Of a DNA stretch of 64,000 bases, positions 55,370 through 63,739 are shown one piece after another. The first letter of the stretch is position 1; every line of letters starts with the position of its first letter. Below the pieces are notes generated by a model that made no database searches, was not told the origin of the DNA, and saw only the letters and a list, made by a program, of their open reading frames with translations. Origin of the DNA: Pseudomonas sp. KBW05 (GTDB lineage Bacteria > Pseudomonadota > Gammaproteobacteria > Pseudomonadales > Pseudomonadaceae); the NCBI RefSeq assembly GCF_003852405.1, contig NZ_QAJM01000052.1:1-64000 (forward strand), read 5' to 3'. The translations under genes were made by a program, and so were the position numbers.

Positions 55370-57637
55370 ATGTACGTACCCGACAACTTCAAGCTCAAGC
55401 CCCTGAGCGCGATGATGAAAGTCCCGACCATGACCCTGCTTATGTTTGCAGCGGTTCATGGGGCTGCCCACGCCGATCAGCTGATTGGCGAACAAAAGAC
55501 CATTGACTCCAGTGAGTCGTCCAAAGACTGGCAACTGGACCATAAGTCCGAACTGACCCTTAACGGCGCCACTGCACAGAGTATCCTGGCCAATGATTCG
55601 GCATTGATCGTGAACGCCGGCAGTCGAGTGAATGACATCCGCGCTACGCAAGGCTCGACCGTCAGCCTCACGGGCGCACATGTAGAGTCGCGCAACCCGT
55701 CGTTTGGTGCCGTGCGCCTGGATGACAGCACTGCAACCATCACCGGCAGTACCCTGATCAGCCATACCAATTTCGGCTTGCAGGCGTTCCAGAGTGCCGG
55801 TTCGCTTAAAGGCGGGGTTGCCGATGTGTTCAACAGTGTCATCAAAGGCGTTACTGCCGGTGCGCTTGCGCAAGGTAACAGCGAGCTGCACTTCAACCAA
55901 AACAGCTGGGTTGAAGGCACCGGTGCCGACAGTGCCGGCGTTCGACTGGACAGCGGCGCACTCGTGACCGCCAGCCAAAGCACATTGATCGGTGGCAAGA
56001 ACGGTGTGCTCATGACGAACCTGTTGAACAGCGCCGAATCCAGCAAGTTGGTGCTGGACAACTCCCACGTCGAAGGCCGCACGGGCTCCGCGATTCTTGT
56101 CGAGGGCCGCCCAGGACGCGTTCCGACCGTCGACATCGACGTACGCAATGGTTCGACCTTGACCGGTGGTAATGGCACGCTGCTGGAAGTGAACAGCGGC
56201 GCGACTGCCAACATGAATGTCGACAACAGCCGTTTGAACGGCAATGTGATTGTCGAGGATGGCAGCACGGCGCATTTGAGCCTGCAGAACAATGCCGGCC
56301 TTACCGGCCAGTTGAAGAATGTCACCAGCCTGAACGTGGGCGATGCATCTTTCTGGGAGTTGACCGGCAACAGCCAGGTGGGCGCCTTGAGCCTGGCGGG
56401 TGGGACGGTCAAATTTGGCGACACTAACGCCTTTTATCAATTGGACCTGGACAGCCTGGAAGGCAATGGCACCTTTGTCATGGGCACTGATTTTGCCCGT
56501 GGCGTTACGGACTTCCTGAACATCGAAGGCGAGGCCAAGGGCAATCACAGCCTGTTGCTCGCGGCCAGCGGTACAGAGCCGGTGAAGCCTGAAGAGATTC
56601 GCGTGGTGCACACCGGTGGTGGCGACGCCAACTTTTCCCTGGTGGGCGATGTGGTCGACGTGGGTGCTTTCTCCTACGGTCTGAAGAAGGAAGGCACCGA
56701 TTGGTTCCTTGATCCCAACAACCGCGTGATCAGCCCAGGCACCCGCTCGGTGCTGGCGCTGTTCAACACCGCACCGACCGTCTGGTACGGCGAGGCCACT
56801 TCACTGCGTACGCGTATGGGTGAACTGCGATTTGAGCCAGGTCAGGCGGGTGTATGGGTTCGTGGTTATGGCAATAAATACAAGGTGGCCGAGAGCACTG
56901 GCGTGGGCTACGACCAAACCCAGCAGGGTTTCACTCTGGGTGCCGACACGCCGCTGGTCGATAGCCAGTGGATGGTGGGTGTGATGGCTGGCCACAGTTC
57001 GTCCGACCTGAACCTCAAACGCGGCACTTCCGGTAACGTGAAGAGCTACTACCTGGGTGCCTATGCCACCTGGCTGGATGATGAAAGCGGCCTGTATTTC
57101 GACGCCGTTGCCAAGGTCAACCGCTTCCACAACGAGTCCAAGGTCGGTTTGAGCGACGGCACTTCGTCCAAGGGCAAGTACAACAATACCGGTGGTGGCT
57201 TGTCGGCTGAGTTCGGTCGCAACATCAAGCTGGATGACGGCTTCTTCGTCGAACCGTATGCCCAAGTGTCGACCGTGGTGATCCAGGGCGCCAACTACAA
57301 CCTGGATAATGGCCTGAAAGCCGACGGCGAACGTACCCGCTCGATCATGGCCAAGGCCGGTGCGACGGTTGGGCGTGATATTCAACTCGACAGTGGCAGC
57401 GTGGTCCAGCCTTACCTGCGCGCGGCGATGGTGCACGAGTTTGCCAACAACAATAAGGTGTCGGTGAACAACAATGTGTTCAACAACGACCTGTCCGGCT
57501 CGCGTGCCGAGTTCGGCGCAGGCGTCGCGGTGAAGCTGTCGAAGAACCTGCAACTGCATGCCGATCTTGAGCACAGCAGCGGCAGTAAAGTTGAACAGCC
57601 TTGGGGGGCCAACGTGGGTGTTCGGTACACCTGGTAA
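55370..57637 (+). CDS. Autotransporter with pertactin-like passenger
   Basis: 755 residues. The extended signal region (MYVPDNFKLKPLSAMMKVPT, then MTLLMFAAVHGAAHA) precedes a ~440-residue right-handed beta-helical passenger full of short strands such as STATITGSTLISHTNFG and NGSTLTGGNGTLLEVNSGAT. The last ~270 residues are an autotransporter barrel (AGVWVRGYGNKYKVAESTGV, FTLGADTPLV, YYLGAYATWL) ending in NVGVRYTW with terminal Trp. The passenger has no protease or esterase signature I can see, so adhesion is more likely. It is preceded by a terminator and followed by a bidirectional one, so it is a single-gene unit. Confidence 0.92.
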   Translation: MYVPDNFKLKPLSAMMKVPTMTLLMFAAVHGAAHADQLIGEQKTIDSSESSKDWQLDHKSELTLNGATAQSILANDSALIVNAGSRVNDIRATQGSTVSLTGAHVESRNPSFGAVRLDDSTATITGSTLISHTNFGLQAFQSAGSLKGGVADVFNSVIKGVTAGALAQGNSELHFNQNSWVEGTGADSAGVRLDSGALVTASQSTLIGGKNGVLMTNLLNSAESSKLVLDNSHVEGRTGSAILVEGRPGRVPTVDIDVRNGSTLTGGNGTLLEVNSGATANMNVDNSRLNGNVIVEDGSTAHLSLQNNAGLTGQLKNVTSLNVGDASFWELTGNSQVGALSLAGGTVKFGDTNAFYQLDLDSLEGNGTFVMGTDFARGVTDFLNIEGEAKGNHSLLLAASGTEPVKPEEIRVVHTGGGDANFSLVGDVVDVGAFSYGLKKEGTDWFLDPNNRVISPGTRSVLALFNTAPTVWYGEATSLRTRMGELRFEPGQAGVWVRGYGNKYKVAESTGVGYDQTQQGFTLGADTPLVDSQWMVGVMAGHSSSDLNLKRGTSGNVKSYYLGAYATWLDDESGLYFDAVAKVNRFHNESKVGLSDGTSSKGKYNNTGGGLSAEFGRNIKLDDGFFVEPYAQVSTVVIQGANYNLDNGLKADGERTRSIMAKAGATVGRDIQLDSGSVVQPYLRAAMVHEFANNNKVSVNNNVFNNDLSGSRAEFGAGVAVKLSKNLQLHADLEHSSGSKVEQPWGANVGVRYTW

Positions 57638-57646
57638 ACCCCGATC

Positions 57647-57682
57647 AAAAAAGCCCGTATCGCAAGATACGGGCTTTTTTTT
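57647..57682. terminator. Bidirectional terminator after the autotransporter
   Basis: AAGCCCGTATC-GCAA-GATACGGGCTT with A-rich left and an eight-T right flank. It also serves the convergent minus-strand gene ending at 57697. Confidence 0.95.
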
Positions 57683-57696
57683 GCCTGTTTGTCGGC

Positions 57697-58158
57697 TCAG
57701 GTATGAATGTCGAAGTTGACGACCAAGCTGTGTACAGCGCCGCTCGGATTGGTATCGGTGGTAACAACAGCGGAGCCCTGGACCTTGATAAGCTGCGGGA
57801 AGATTTGTTGAATGTTCAAGGTGCCGATAACGCCGCGTACCACGTAAGTATCCGTCGCAGTCTTGATCGAGAGCCAGACTCTGGTAGAGGTGAACTCACT
57901 GTTCGTCAAGTCGAACGTCGTGCCGGCCGGCGTGTGGTCCGCAAACTGAATATAGATTTCCCGCACGGTGTCCTGGCCCTCGGTGTTGCGCCCGGTAATA
58001 CCCAGAATGCGTTGTGAGGGGTCATTAACAATGGTGATGGTTTGGACACTGATTTCCTGGGCATCCAGGAACACCGAGAAGGTTCCCTCTGCCTCACGTG
58101 CCCGGGGGAACAATACGCTCTGTTGGTGGGGAGTCAGCGTTGCAGTTTGTGCTGGCAT
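57697..58158 (-). CDS. Hypothetical protein, 153 residues
   Basis: Start ATG 58158, with GGAG about 8 bases upstream. It opens MPAQTATLTPHQQSVLFPRA and is mostly beta in character (TFSVFLDAQEISVQTITIVN, VREIYIQFADHTPAGTTFDL, YVVRGVIGTLNIQQIFPQL). No signal peptide, no cysteine, no known motif. Its leader is over 200 bases long and begins near a lux-box-like dyad at 58366-58383. The function is unknown. Convergent with the autotransporter gene. Confidence 0.7.
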   Translation of the reverse strand: MPAQTATLTPHQQSVLFPRAREAEGTFSVFLDAQEISVQTITIVNDPSQRILGITGRNTEGQDTVREIYIQFADHTPAGTTFDLTNSEFTSTRVWLSIKTATDTYVVRGVIGTLNIQQIFPQLIKVQGSAVVTTDTNPSGAVHSLVVNFDIHT

Positions 58159-58365
58159 GATTGCGTCTCCATCTTGGATGAATAGGTCAAAAACGCGGGA
58201 TGGCCGGAGTCTCTGGCTCAACTGACAAATAGCACTGTGGGCAGCGCTGTTAACTGTCAAAGCCTGCAGGTAGAGCAGGGGCATTTGCCTGACTTCATCG
58301 ATGACTATCTTCGAATCAGCCGCCGTACCGTGGTTTCAATTAGACGCGCTTCCTTGAATAAATCT

Positions 58366-58383
58366 ACTGTCAGATATGACAGT
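58366..58383. promoter_or_regulatory. Lux-box-like dyad upstream of the 153-residue protein gene
   Basis: ACTGTCAGATATGACAGT: seven-base perfect arms ACTGTCA/TGACAGT around GATA, in CT-N12-AG form. About 208 bases before ATG 58158 on the minus strand. It resembles the dyad at 51541-51558. Confidence 0.5.
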
Positions 58384-58433
58384 TCAACAGCCCGTTTTTT
58401 TATTTCTTTAAGGCCTAAACAGGTGCGTATTGC

Positions 58434-59075
58434 TCAGCCAAACAACCCAGCCGCAATATTGATCGAGAACCCCAGGATCGCCGTATTGAACAGAAACCCG
58501 ATCAACGACTGCCCCAATACCACCTTGCGCATGCCCCGCGTGGCCACACCCACATCCGAGGTCTGCACCGCCACGCCGATGGTGAACGAGAAGTACAGGA
58601 AGTCCCAGTAATTGGGGGTCGTCAGGCCCTCGGCAAAACGCAGCGCCGGTTCCTTGCCATCCCAGGTGTAATACAAACGCGCGTAATGCACGCTGAAAAT
58701 CACCCCGATCAGCAACCATGAACCGATCACCGTCAGCCCAGTAAACCCGTAGTGCAGCAGGCGCGCGGTGGTGGGCAGGTCTTTGCTGCCGACCAGTTCG
58801 AAGGTGATGGTCGCCAGGCTGGCGATGGCCGCGATGCACACCATGAACAGCACCAAGCCGGCGTTTTCATCTTCGATTTCGGCGATGCGTTTGACGTCGG
58901 GGGCCTTGGCGCGGATGGTCAGCCACAGCATCAGTACCAGGTAGGTCCAGACGCCGGCGTTCCAGCCGATGAGGGTTTTGCTGACGAGGCTGTCGGCGGG
59001 AACCAGGATGCCGACGGCAAGGCCCAGCACGGCAGCGGTGGAGAGGCGAGGGTGGGTGCGGACGAGGAAGGGCAT
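58434..59075 (-). CDS. DUF1345 family integral membrane protein
   Basis: 213 residues, ATG 59075. Five or so hydrophobic segments: [74 protein letters not shown], and [20 protein letters not shown]. The middle motif [20 protein letters not shown] and [10 protein letters not shown]... fits DUF1345. The family function is unknown; the [13 protein letters not shown] loop resembles the pore region of ion-channel-like proteins. It ends 275 bases past the start of the 153-residue gene's leader region. Confidence 0.9.
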   Translation of the reverse strand: MPFLVRTHPRLSTAAVLGLAVGILVPADSLVSKTLIGWNAGVWTYLVLMLWLTIRAKAPDVKRIAEIEDENAGLVLFMVCIAAIASLATITFELVGSKDLPTTARLLHYGFTGLTVIGSWLLIGVIFSVHYARLYYTWDGKEPALRFAEGLTTPNYWDFLYFSFTIGVAVQTSDVGVATRGMRKVVLGQSLIGFLFNTAILGFSINIAAGLFG

Positions 59076-59135
59076 GGCGGCTCACAACTGACGATGTGTG
59101 AACAGACTGTACAGGATCGTGAATGCAGCAACTAA

Positions 59136-59234
59136 CCCCTGTGGGAGCGGGCTTGCTCGCGAAGGCGGTGGGTCAGTCACCGGATGCATTGACTGACACA
59201 CCGCCTTCGCGAGCAAGCCCGCTCCCACAAGGGG
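59136..59234. repeat. REP doublet (inverted pair)
   Basis: Arms CCCCTGTGGGAGCGGGCTTGCTCGCGAAGGCGG-type and its complement ending CTCCCACAAGGGG, with a nested GTCAGTCA/TGACTGAC pair in the centre. It sits between the DUF1345 gene and the end of the RND pump gene. Confidence 0.9.
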
Positions 59235-59250
59235 AGCTGCGGTGTTGGTG

Positions 59251-62200
59251 CTATCGGGGCGTTTTCTTCACTAGCTTCATGACCACCACAAAGAACACCG
59301 GCACAAACACCACCGCCAACGTCGCGGTGATCATCCCGCCAATCACCCCCGTACCAATCGCCTGCTGGCTCGCCGAGCTGGCCCCGGTGGCAATTGCCAA
59401 CGGCACCACGCCGAGGATGAACGCCAGCGAGGTCATGATGATCGGTCGCAAACGCAAGCGTGCCGCTTTCAACGTCGCGCTGATCAGGTCTTCGCCCTGG
59501 TCATACAGGTCCTTGGCAAACTCGATGATCAGAATCGCGTTCTTCGCCGACAGGCCAATGATGGTGATCAAGCCCACCTTGAAGAACACATCGTTGGGCA
59601 TGCCGCGCAAGCTCACCGCCAGCACTGCGCCGAGCACGCCCAGCGGCACCACCAGCAACACCGACGTGGGGATCGACCAGCTTTCATACAGCGCCGCCAG
59701 GCAGAGGAACACGATCAGCAACGACAGGCCCAGCAGCAACGGCGCCTGGGCACCGGACAAGCGTTCCTGCAACGACAGCCCGGTCCACTCCTGGCCCAAA
59801 CCCGCCGGCAACTGGCTGACCAGGCGCTGGATTTCATCCATCGCCTCGCCGGTGCTGTGCCCCGGTGCCGCTTCGCCGCTGATGGCGATGGCCGGGTAGC
59901 CGTTATAGCGCGTCAACTGCGCCGGGCCCTGGGTCCACTTGGCTTCGACAAACGCCGACAGCGGCACCATCTTCCCGGCGTTGTTGCGCACATGGATCTT
60001 CATCAAGTCCGCCACCTGGCTGCGCTGGTCGCCTTCGGCCTGCACCACCACGCGCTGCATGCGGCCCTGGTTGGGGAAGTCGTTGATGTAGGCCGAACCA
60101 ATCGCCGAGGACAGCACATTGCCCACATCGGCAAACGACACGCCCAGGGCGTTGGCTTGCTTGCGGTCCACTTCCAGCTGCACTTGCGGCGCTTCGGCCA
60201 GGGCGCTTTCACGCACGTTGGCGAGGATCGGGCTCTTCTCGGCGGCCGCGAGCAACTCGGTACGCGCCGCCATCAATGCGGCATGGCCGACGCCACCACG
60301 GTCCTGCAAGCGGAACTCAAAGCCGCTGGAGGTGCCCAGGCCGTCTACCGGCGGCGGCAGGATGGCGTAGGCAATCGCATCCTTGAGCTCGCTGAAGGCG
60401 GCGTTGGCGCGGTCGGCAATGGCCATGGCCGAATCCGCGCTGCCCCGCGCCGACCAATCCTTGAGCGTGGTAAACGCCAACGCGGCGTTCTGCCCCGAAC
60501 CGGAGAAGCTGAAGCCCATGATCATGGTGGTATCGCCCACCCCCGGCTCGCCGGCGTTGTGCGCTTCGATCTGCTCGGCCACCTGCACCGTGCGGTTCTT
60601 GCTGGCGCCGGGCGGCAGCTGGATGTCGGTGATGGTGTAGCCCTGGTCTTCCACCGGCAGGAACGAGGAGGGCAGGCGTGTGAACATCCAGCCCAGGCCC
60701 ACCAGCAGCACCAGGTAAATCAGCAGGTAACGGCCGCTGCGCTTGAGGGCGTAGGCCACCCAGCCTTCATAACGGTCGGTGAGCTGCTCGAAGCGCCGGT
60801 TGAACCAGCCGAAGAAACCGCCCTTGGCATGGTGCTCGCCCTTGGCAATCGGCTTGAGCAAGGTGGCGCACAGCGCTGGGGTCAAGGTCAGGGCAAGGAA
60901 CGCCGAGAACAGGATCGAGGTGGCCATCGACAGCGAGAACTGTTGGTAGATCACCCCCACCGAACCGGCCATGAACGCCATCGGCAGGAACACCGCCACC
61001 AGCACCAGGGTGATGCCGACGATGGCCCCGGTGATCTGGCCCATGGCTTTGCGCGTGGCGTCCTTGGGCGACAGGCCCTCGGTGACCATGATGCGCTCGA
61101 CGTTCTCCACCACCACAATCGCATCGTCCACCAGGATGCCGATGGCCAGCACCATGCCAAACATGGTCAGCACGTTGATCGAGAAACCCAGCAACAGCAT
61201 GGTGGCGAAGGTGCCCATCAGCGCAATCGGCACCACCAGCGTCGGGATCAGCGTGTAGCGCACGTTCTGCAGGAACAGGAACATCACCGCAAACACCAGC
61301 GCCATGGCCTCCAGCAAGGTGTAGACCACCTTGGTGATCGAGACTTTGACGAAGGGCGAGGTATCGTACGGAATCTTGTACTCCACGTTCGCCGGGAAGT
61401 AGCGCGACAGCTCGTCCATCTTCGCCCGCACCAGGGTCGCGGTGTTCAGCGCGTTGGCACCGGGCGCCAATTGCACGCTGACGGCGGTGGACGGCTTGCC
61501 ATTAAGGCGCGTGGAGAACTGGTATTCCTGGCTGCCGATTTCCACCCGCGCCACGTCGCCGACGCGCACGGTGGAGCCGTCCGGGTTGGCCTTGAGCACG
61601 ATGTCGGCGAATTCTGCCGGTGTCGACAGCTGGCCCTTGACCAGGATCGCCGCAGTGATTTCCTGGGTTTTTGTACCCGGCAAATCACCGATGCTCCCCG
61701 CCGAGACCTGGGCGTTCTGCGCGCTGATCGCCGCATTCACATCGGCCGGCGTGAGGTTGAAGCCGATCAGCTTCTGCGGGTCGATCCAGATGCGCATCGC
61801 GCGCTCGGCGCCATACAGCTGCGCCTTGCCCACGCCGTCCAGGCGCTTGAGCTCGTTCATCACGTTGCGCGCCAGGTAGTCGCTGAGCGCCACGTCATCC
61901 AGCTTGCCGTCGTTGGACGTAAGCGTGACCAGCAACAGGAAGCCGGCGGAGACTTTCTCCACCTGCAAACCTTGCTGGGTCACCGCCTGCGGCAGGCGTG
62001 GCTCCACGGCCTTGAGGCGGTTTTGCACATCCACCTGAGCCATCTCCGGGTCGGTGCCCGGCTGAAAGGTCGCGGTGATGGTGGCCGAACCGAGGCTGCT
62101 CTGGGACTCGAAATACAGCAAGTGATCGGCGCCGTTGAGCTCCTGCTCGATCAGGCTGACCACGCTTTCATCCAGGGTCTGCGCCGACGCGCCAGGGTAC

Positions 62201-62343
62201 ACCGCATAGATTTCGACTTTCGGCGGTGCGACGTTGGGGTATTGCGCCACCGGCAACTGCGGGATGGCCAGCAAGCCCGCCAGCAGGATAAACAGGGCCA
62301 CCACCCAGGCGAAGATCGGGCGGTCAATAAAGAACTGCGGCAT
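59251..62343 (-). CDS. RND efflux transporter, HAE1 (AcrB/MexB) family
   Basis: 1030 residues. The start MPQFFIDRPIFAWVVALFIL is the hallmark of the hydrophobe/amphiphile efflux-1 family. LVDDAIVVVENVERIM carries the proton-relay Asp pair of TM4, and later PIALMGTFATMLLLGFSINVLTMFGMVLAIG. Twelve membrane helices and two large periplasmic loops (e.g. LAPGANALNTATLVRAKMDE) are expected. It pumps drugs, dyes or other toxic compounds outward, using the proton gradient, with the adaptor encoded six bases upstream. No outer-membrane channel gene follows on this strand, so it presumably borrows a shared TolC/OprM-like protein. Confidence 0.96.
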   Translation of the reverse strand: MPQFFIDRPIFAWVVALFILLAGLLAIPQLPVAQYPNVAPPKVEIYAVYPGASAQTLDESVVSLIEQELNGADHLLYFESQSSLGSATITATFQPGTDPEMAQVDVQNRLKAVEPRLPQAVTQQGLQVEKVSAGFLLLVTLTSNDGKLDDVALSDYLARNVMNELKRLDGVGKAQLYGAERAMRIWIDPQKLIGFNLTPADVNAAISAQNAQVSAGSIGDLPGTKTQEITAAILVKGQLSTPAEFADIVLKANPDGSTVRVGDVARVEIGSQEYQFSTRLNGKPSTAVSVQLAPGANALNTATLVRAKMDELSRYFPANVEYKIPYDTSPFVKVSITKVVYTLLEAMALVFAVMFLFLQNVRYTLIPTLVVPIALMGTFATMLLLGFSINVLTMFGMVLAIGILVDDAIVVVENVERIMVTEGLSPKDATRKAMGQITGAIVGITLVLVAVFLPMAFMAGSVGVIYQQFSLSMATSILFSAFLALTLTPALCATLLKPIAKGEHHAKGGFFGWFNRRFEQLTDRYEGWVAYALKRSGRYLLIYLVLLVGLGWMFTRLPSSFLPVEDQGYTITDIQLPPGASKNRTVQVAEQIEAHNAGEPGVGDTTMIMGFSFSGSGQNAALAFTTLKDWSARGSADSAMAIADRANAAFSELKDAIAYAILPPPVDGLGTSSGFEFRLQDRGGVGHAALMAARTELLAAAEKSPILANVRESALAEAPQVQLEVDRKQANALGVSFADVGNVLSSAIGSAYINDFPNQGRMQRVVVQAEGDQRSQVADLMKIHVRNNAGKMVPLSAFVEAKWTQGPAQLTRYNGYPAIAISGEAAPGHSTGEAMDEIQRLVSQLPAGLGQEWTGLSLQERLSGAQAPLLLGLSLLIVFLCLAALYESWSIPTSVLLVVPLGVLGAVLAVSLRGMPNDVFFKVGLITIIGLSAKNAILIIEFAKDLYDQGEDLISATLKAARLRLRPIIMTSLAFILGVVPLAIATGASSASQQAIGTGVIGGMITATLAVVFVPVFFVVVMKLVKKTPR

Positions 62344-62349
62344 GGCGGA

Positions 62350-63504
62350 TTATTCCTTTGCGAGCTGGCCAGAGGTGGGGCTGTTGTCCACCTCTACTTT
62401 TTCACCGGGGCGGGCGTGTTGCAGGCCTTCGACGACGATACGGTCGCCGGGCTTGAGGCCGTGGCTGACCACCCAGCGGTCGTCGATCACTGCACCCAAC
62501 TCCACCGGTTGCTGGCTGACGATTTGCTCGGCGTCCAGCAGCAACACCATCGGGATGCCGGCGCTGTCACGGGTAATGGCGCGTTGCGGCACGCTGATGC
62601 CTTGCTTGTCGACGGCCTGTTCCAGGCGCACCCGCACAAAGCTGCCGGGCAGCAGGTCGAGGTCCGGGTTGGGGAATTCGCTGCGCAGGATGATCTGCCC
62701 GGTGCCCGGGTCGACGCTGATCTCGGCGAACAGCAGCTTGCCCGGCAACGGGTAGAGGCTGCCGTCGTCCTCGATCAGCGTGGCCTTGGCCTGGTCCTGG
62801 CCGACCTGCTTCAAACTGCCGGCGCGGAAGGCGCGGCGCAGGTCATTCAGCTCACGGGTCGACTGGGTCAGGTCGGCGTGGATCGGGTCCAACTGCTGGA
62901 TGATCGCCAGCGGCGTGGCCTCGTTCTGGCCCACCAGCGCCCCTTCGGTCACCAGGGCACGGCCGATACGCCCGGAAATCGGTGCAGTCACGGTGGCGTA
63001 GCCCAGGTTCAGCCTGGCGCGCTCCACGGCGGCCTTGTTGGCGGCGACTTCGGCGTTGGTCTGGCGCAGCGCTGCGCGGGCATTGTCGTAGTCCTGGCCG
63101 CTGATGGCCTTGTCGGCCACCAGTTGGCTGTAGCGCTGCTCTTGCAGGCGTGCCTGGAACGCGTTGGCCTCGGCCTTGCTCAGGTTGGCCTGGGCGCTGT
63201 CGAGGTCGGCCTTGAATGGAGCTGGGTCGATGCGAAACAGCACGTCGCCCTGTTTGACGTCATGGCCTTCCTTGAACACCCGTTGCATCACCACGCCCGC
63301 CACCCGCGCCCGCACTTCGGCAATGCGCGGCGCGGCGATGCGCCCGCTCAGCTCGCTGGTGATGGACAGGGGCTTGGCTTCAAGGGTTTCGATACGCACT
63401 TTGGCCAGGGGCATCTGCGGCGCCTCGGCGGCGGACTGGTCACACGCGCTCAGGGCAACGGTCAGGGCCAGCAGGCAAAACGGCGCAAACAGATTCTTCG
63501 ACAT
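62350..63504 (-). CDS. RND efflux periplasmic adaptor (membrane-fusion lipoprotein)
   Basis: 384 residues from ATG 63504. Signal SKNLFAPFCLLALTVALSAC with lipobox LSAC. RVAGVVMQRVFKEGHDVKQGDVLFRID is the first half of the lipoyl domain, NLGYATVTAPISGRIGRALV the second half, with an alpha-hairpin between them (QANLSKAEANAFQARLQEQR...AALRQTNAEVAANKAAVERA). The C-terminal barrel and membrane-proximal domains follow. It precedes the pump gene with 6 bases between, one operon. Confidence 0.95.
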   Translation of the reverse strand: MSKNLFAPFCLLALTVALSACDQSAAEAPQMPLAKVRIETLEAKPLSITSELSGRIAAPRIAEVRARVAGVVMQRVFKEGHDVKQGDVLFRIDPAPFKADLDSAQANLSKAEANAFQARLQEQRYSQLVADKAISGQDYDNARAALRQTNAEVAANKAAVERARLNLGYATVTAPISGRIGRALVTEGALVGQNEATPLAIIQQLDPIHADLTQSTRELNDLRRAFRAGSLKQVGQDQAKATLIEDDGSLYPLPGKLLFAEISVDPGTGQIILRSEFPNPDLDLLPGSFVRVRLEQAVDKQGISVPQRAITRDSAGIPMVLLLDAEQIVSQQPVELGAVIDDRWVVSHGLKPGDRIVVEGLQHARPGEKVEVDNSPTSGQLAKE

Positions 63505-63653
63505 GCTCTTATCCCAATAATGACTGGCGCATCCTAAAGTCACCTGCGCCGTGGTGCTGTGAAGCTATGTAGCTCGTCTGTGAAGAAATGTAAGGCAAGG
63601 CCCGCGCTGGGCTGCGGGCGTATATCCTAGCTGATACAAACGCGGACTGATGC

Positions 63654-63675
63654 GGGAGCTGGCAGGCCAGCTCCC
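63654..63675. repeat. Short REP-like palindrome
   Basis: GGGAGCTGGC-AG-GCCAGCTCCC, followed by ACAC. It is a compact form of the REP arm seen elsewhere (GGGAGCTGGC is shared with the solitary element at 1498 and the doublet at 46207). It lies in the divergent region before the response regulator, which also contains its promoter. Confidence 0.75.
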
Positions 63676-63739
63676 ACACAAGCCTGCTCATGCATTGAAA
63701 TCGTGTACGACTCACTTTTGTATCTTTTTGGAAACACCC

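Noticed and set aside
59857-63537. An open frame of over 1200 codons on the plus strand opposite the RND pump and adaptor.
   Set aside because: Antisense of two clear efflux genes. The translation is rich in His, Arg, Gln and Gly with no motifs, as expected for the complementary frame of GC-rich genes.
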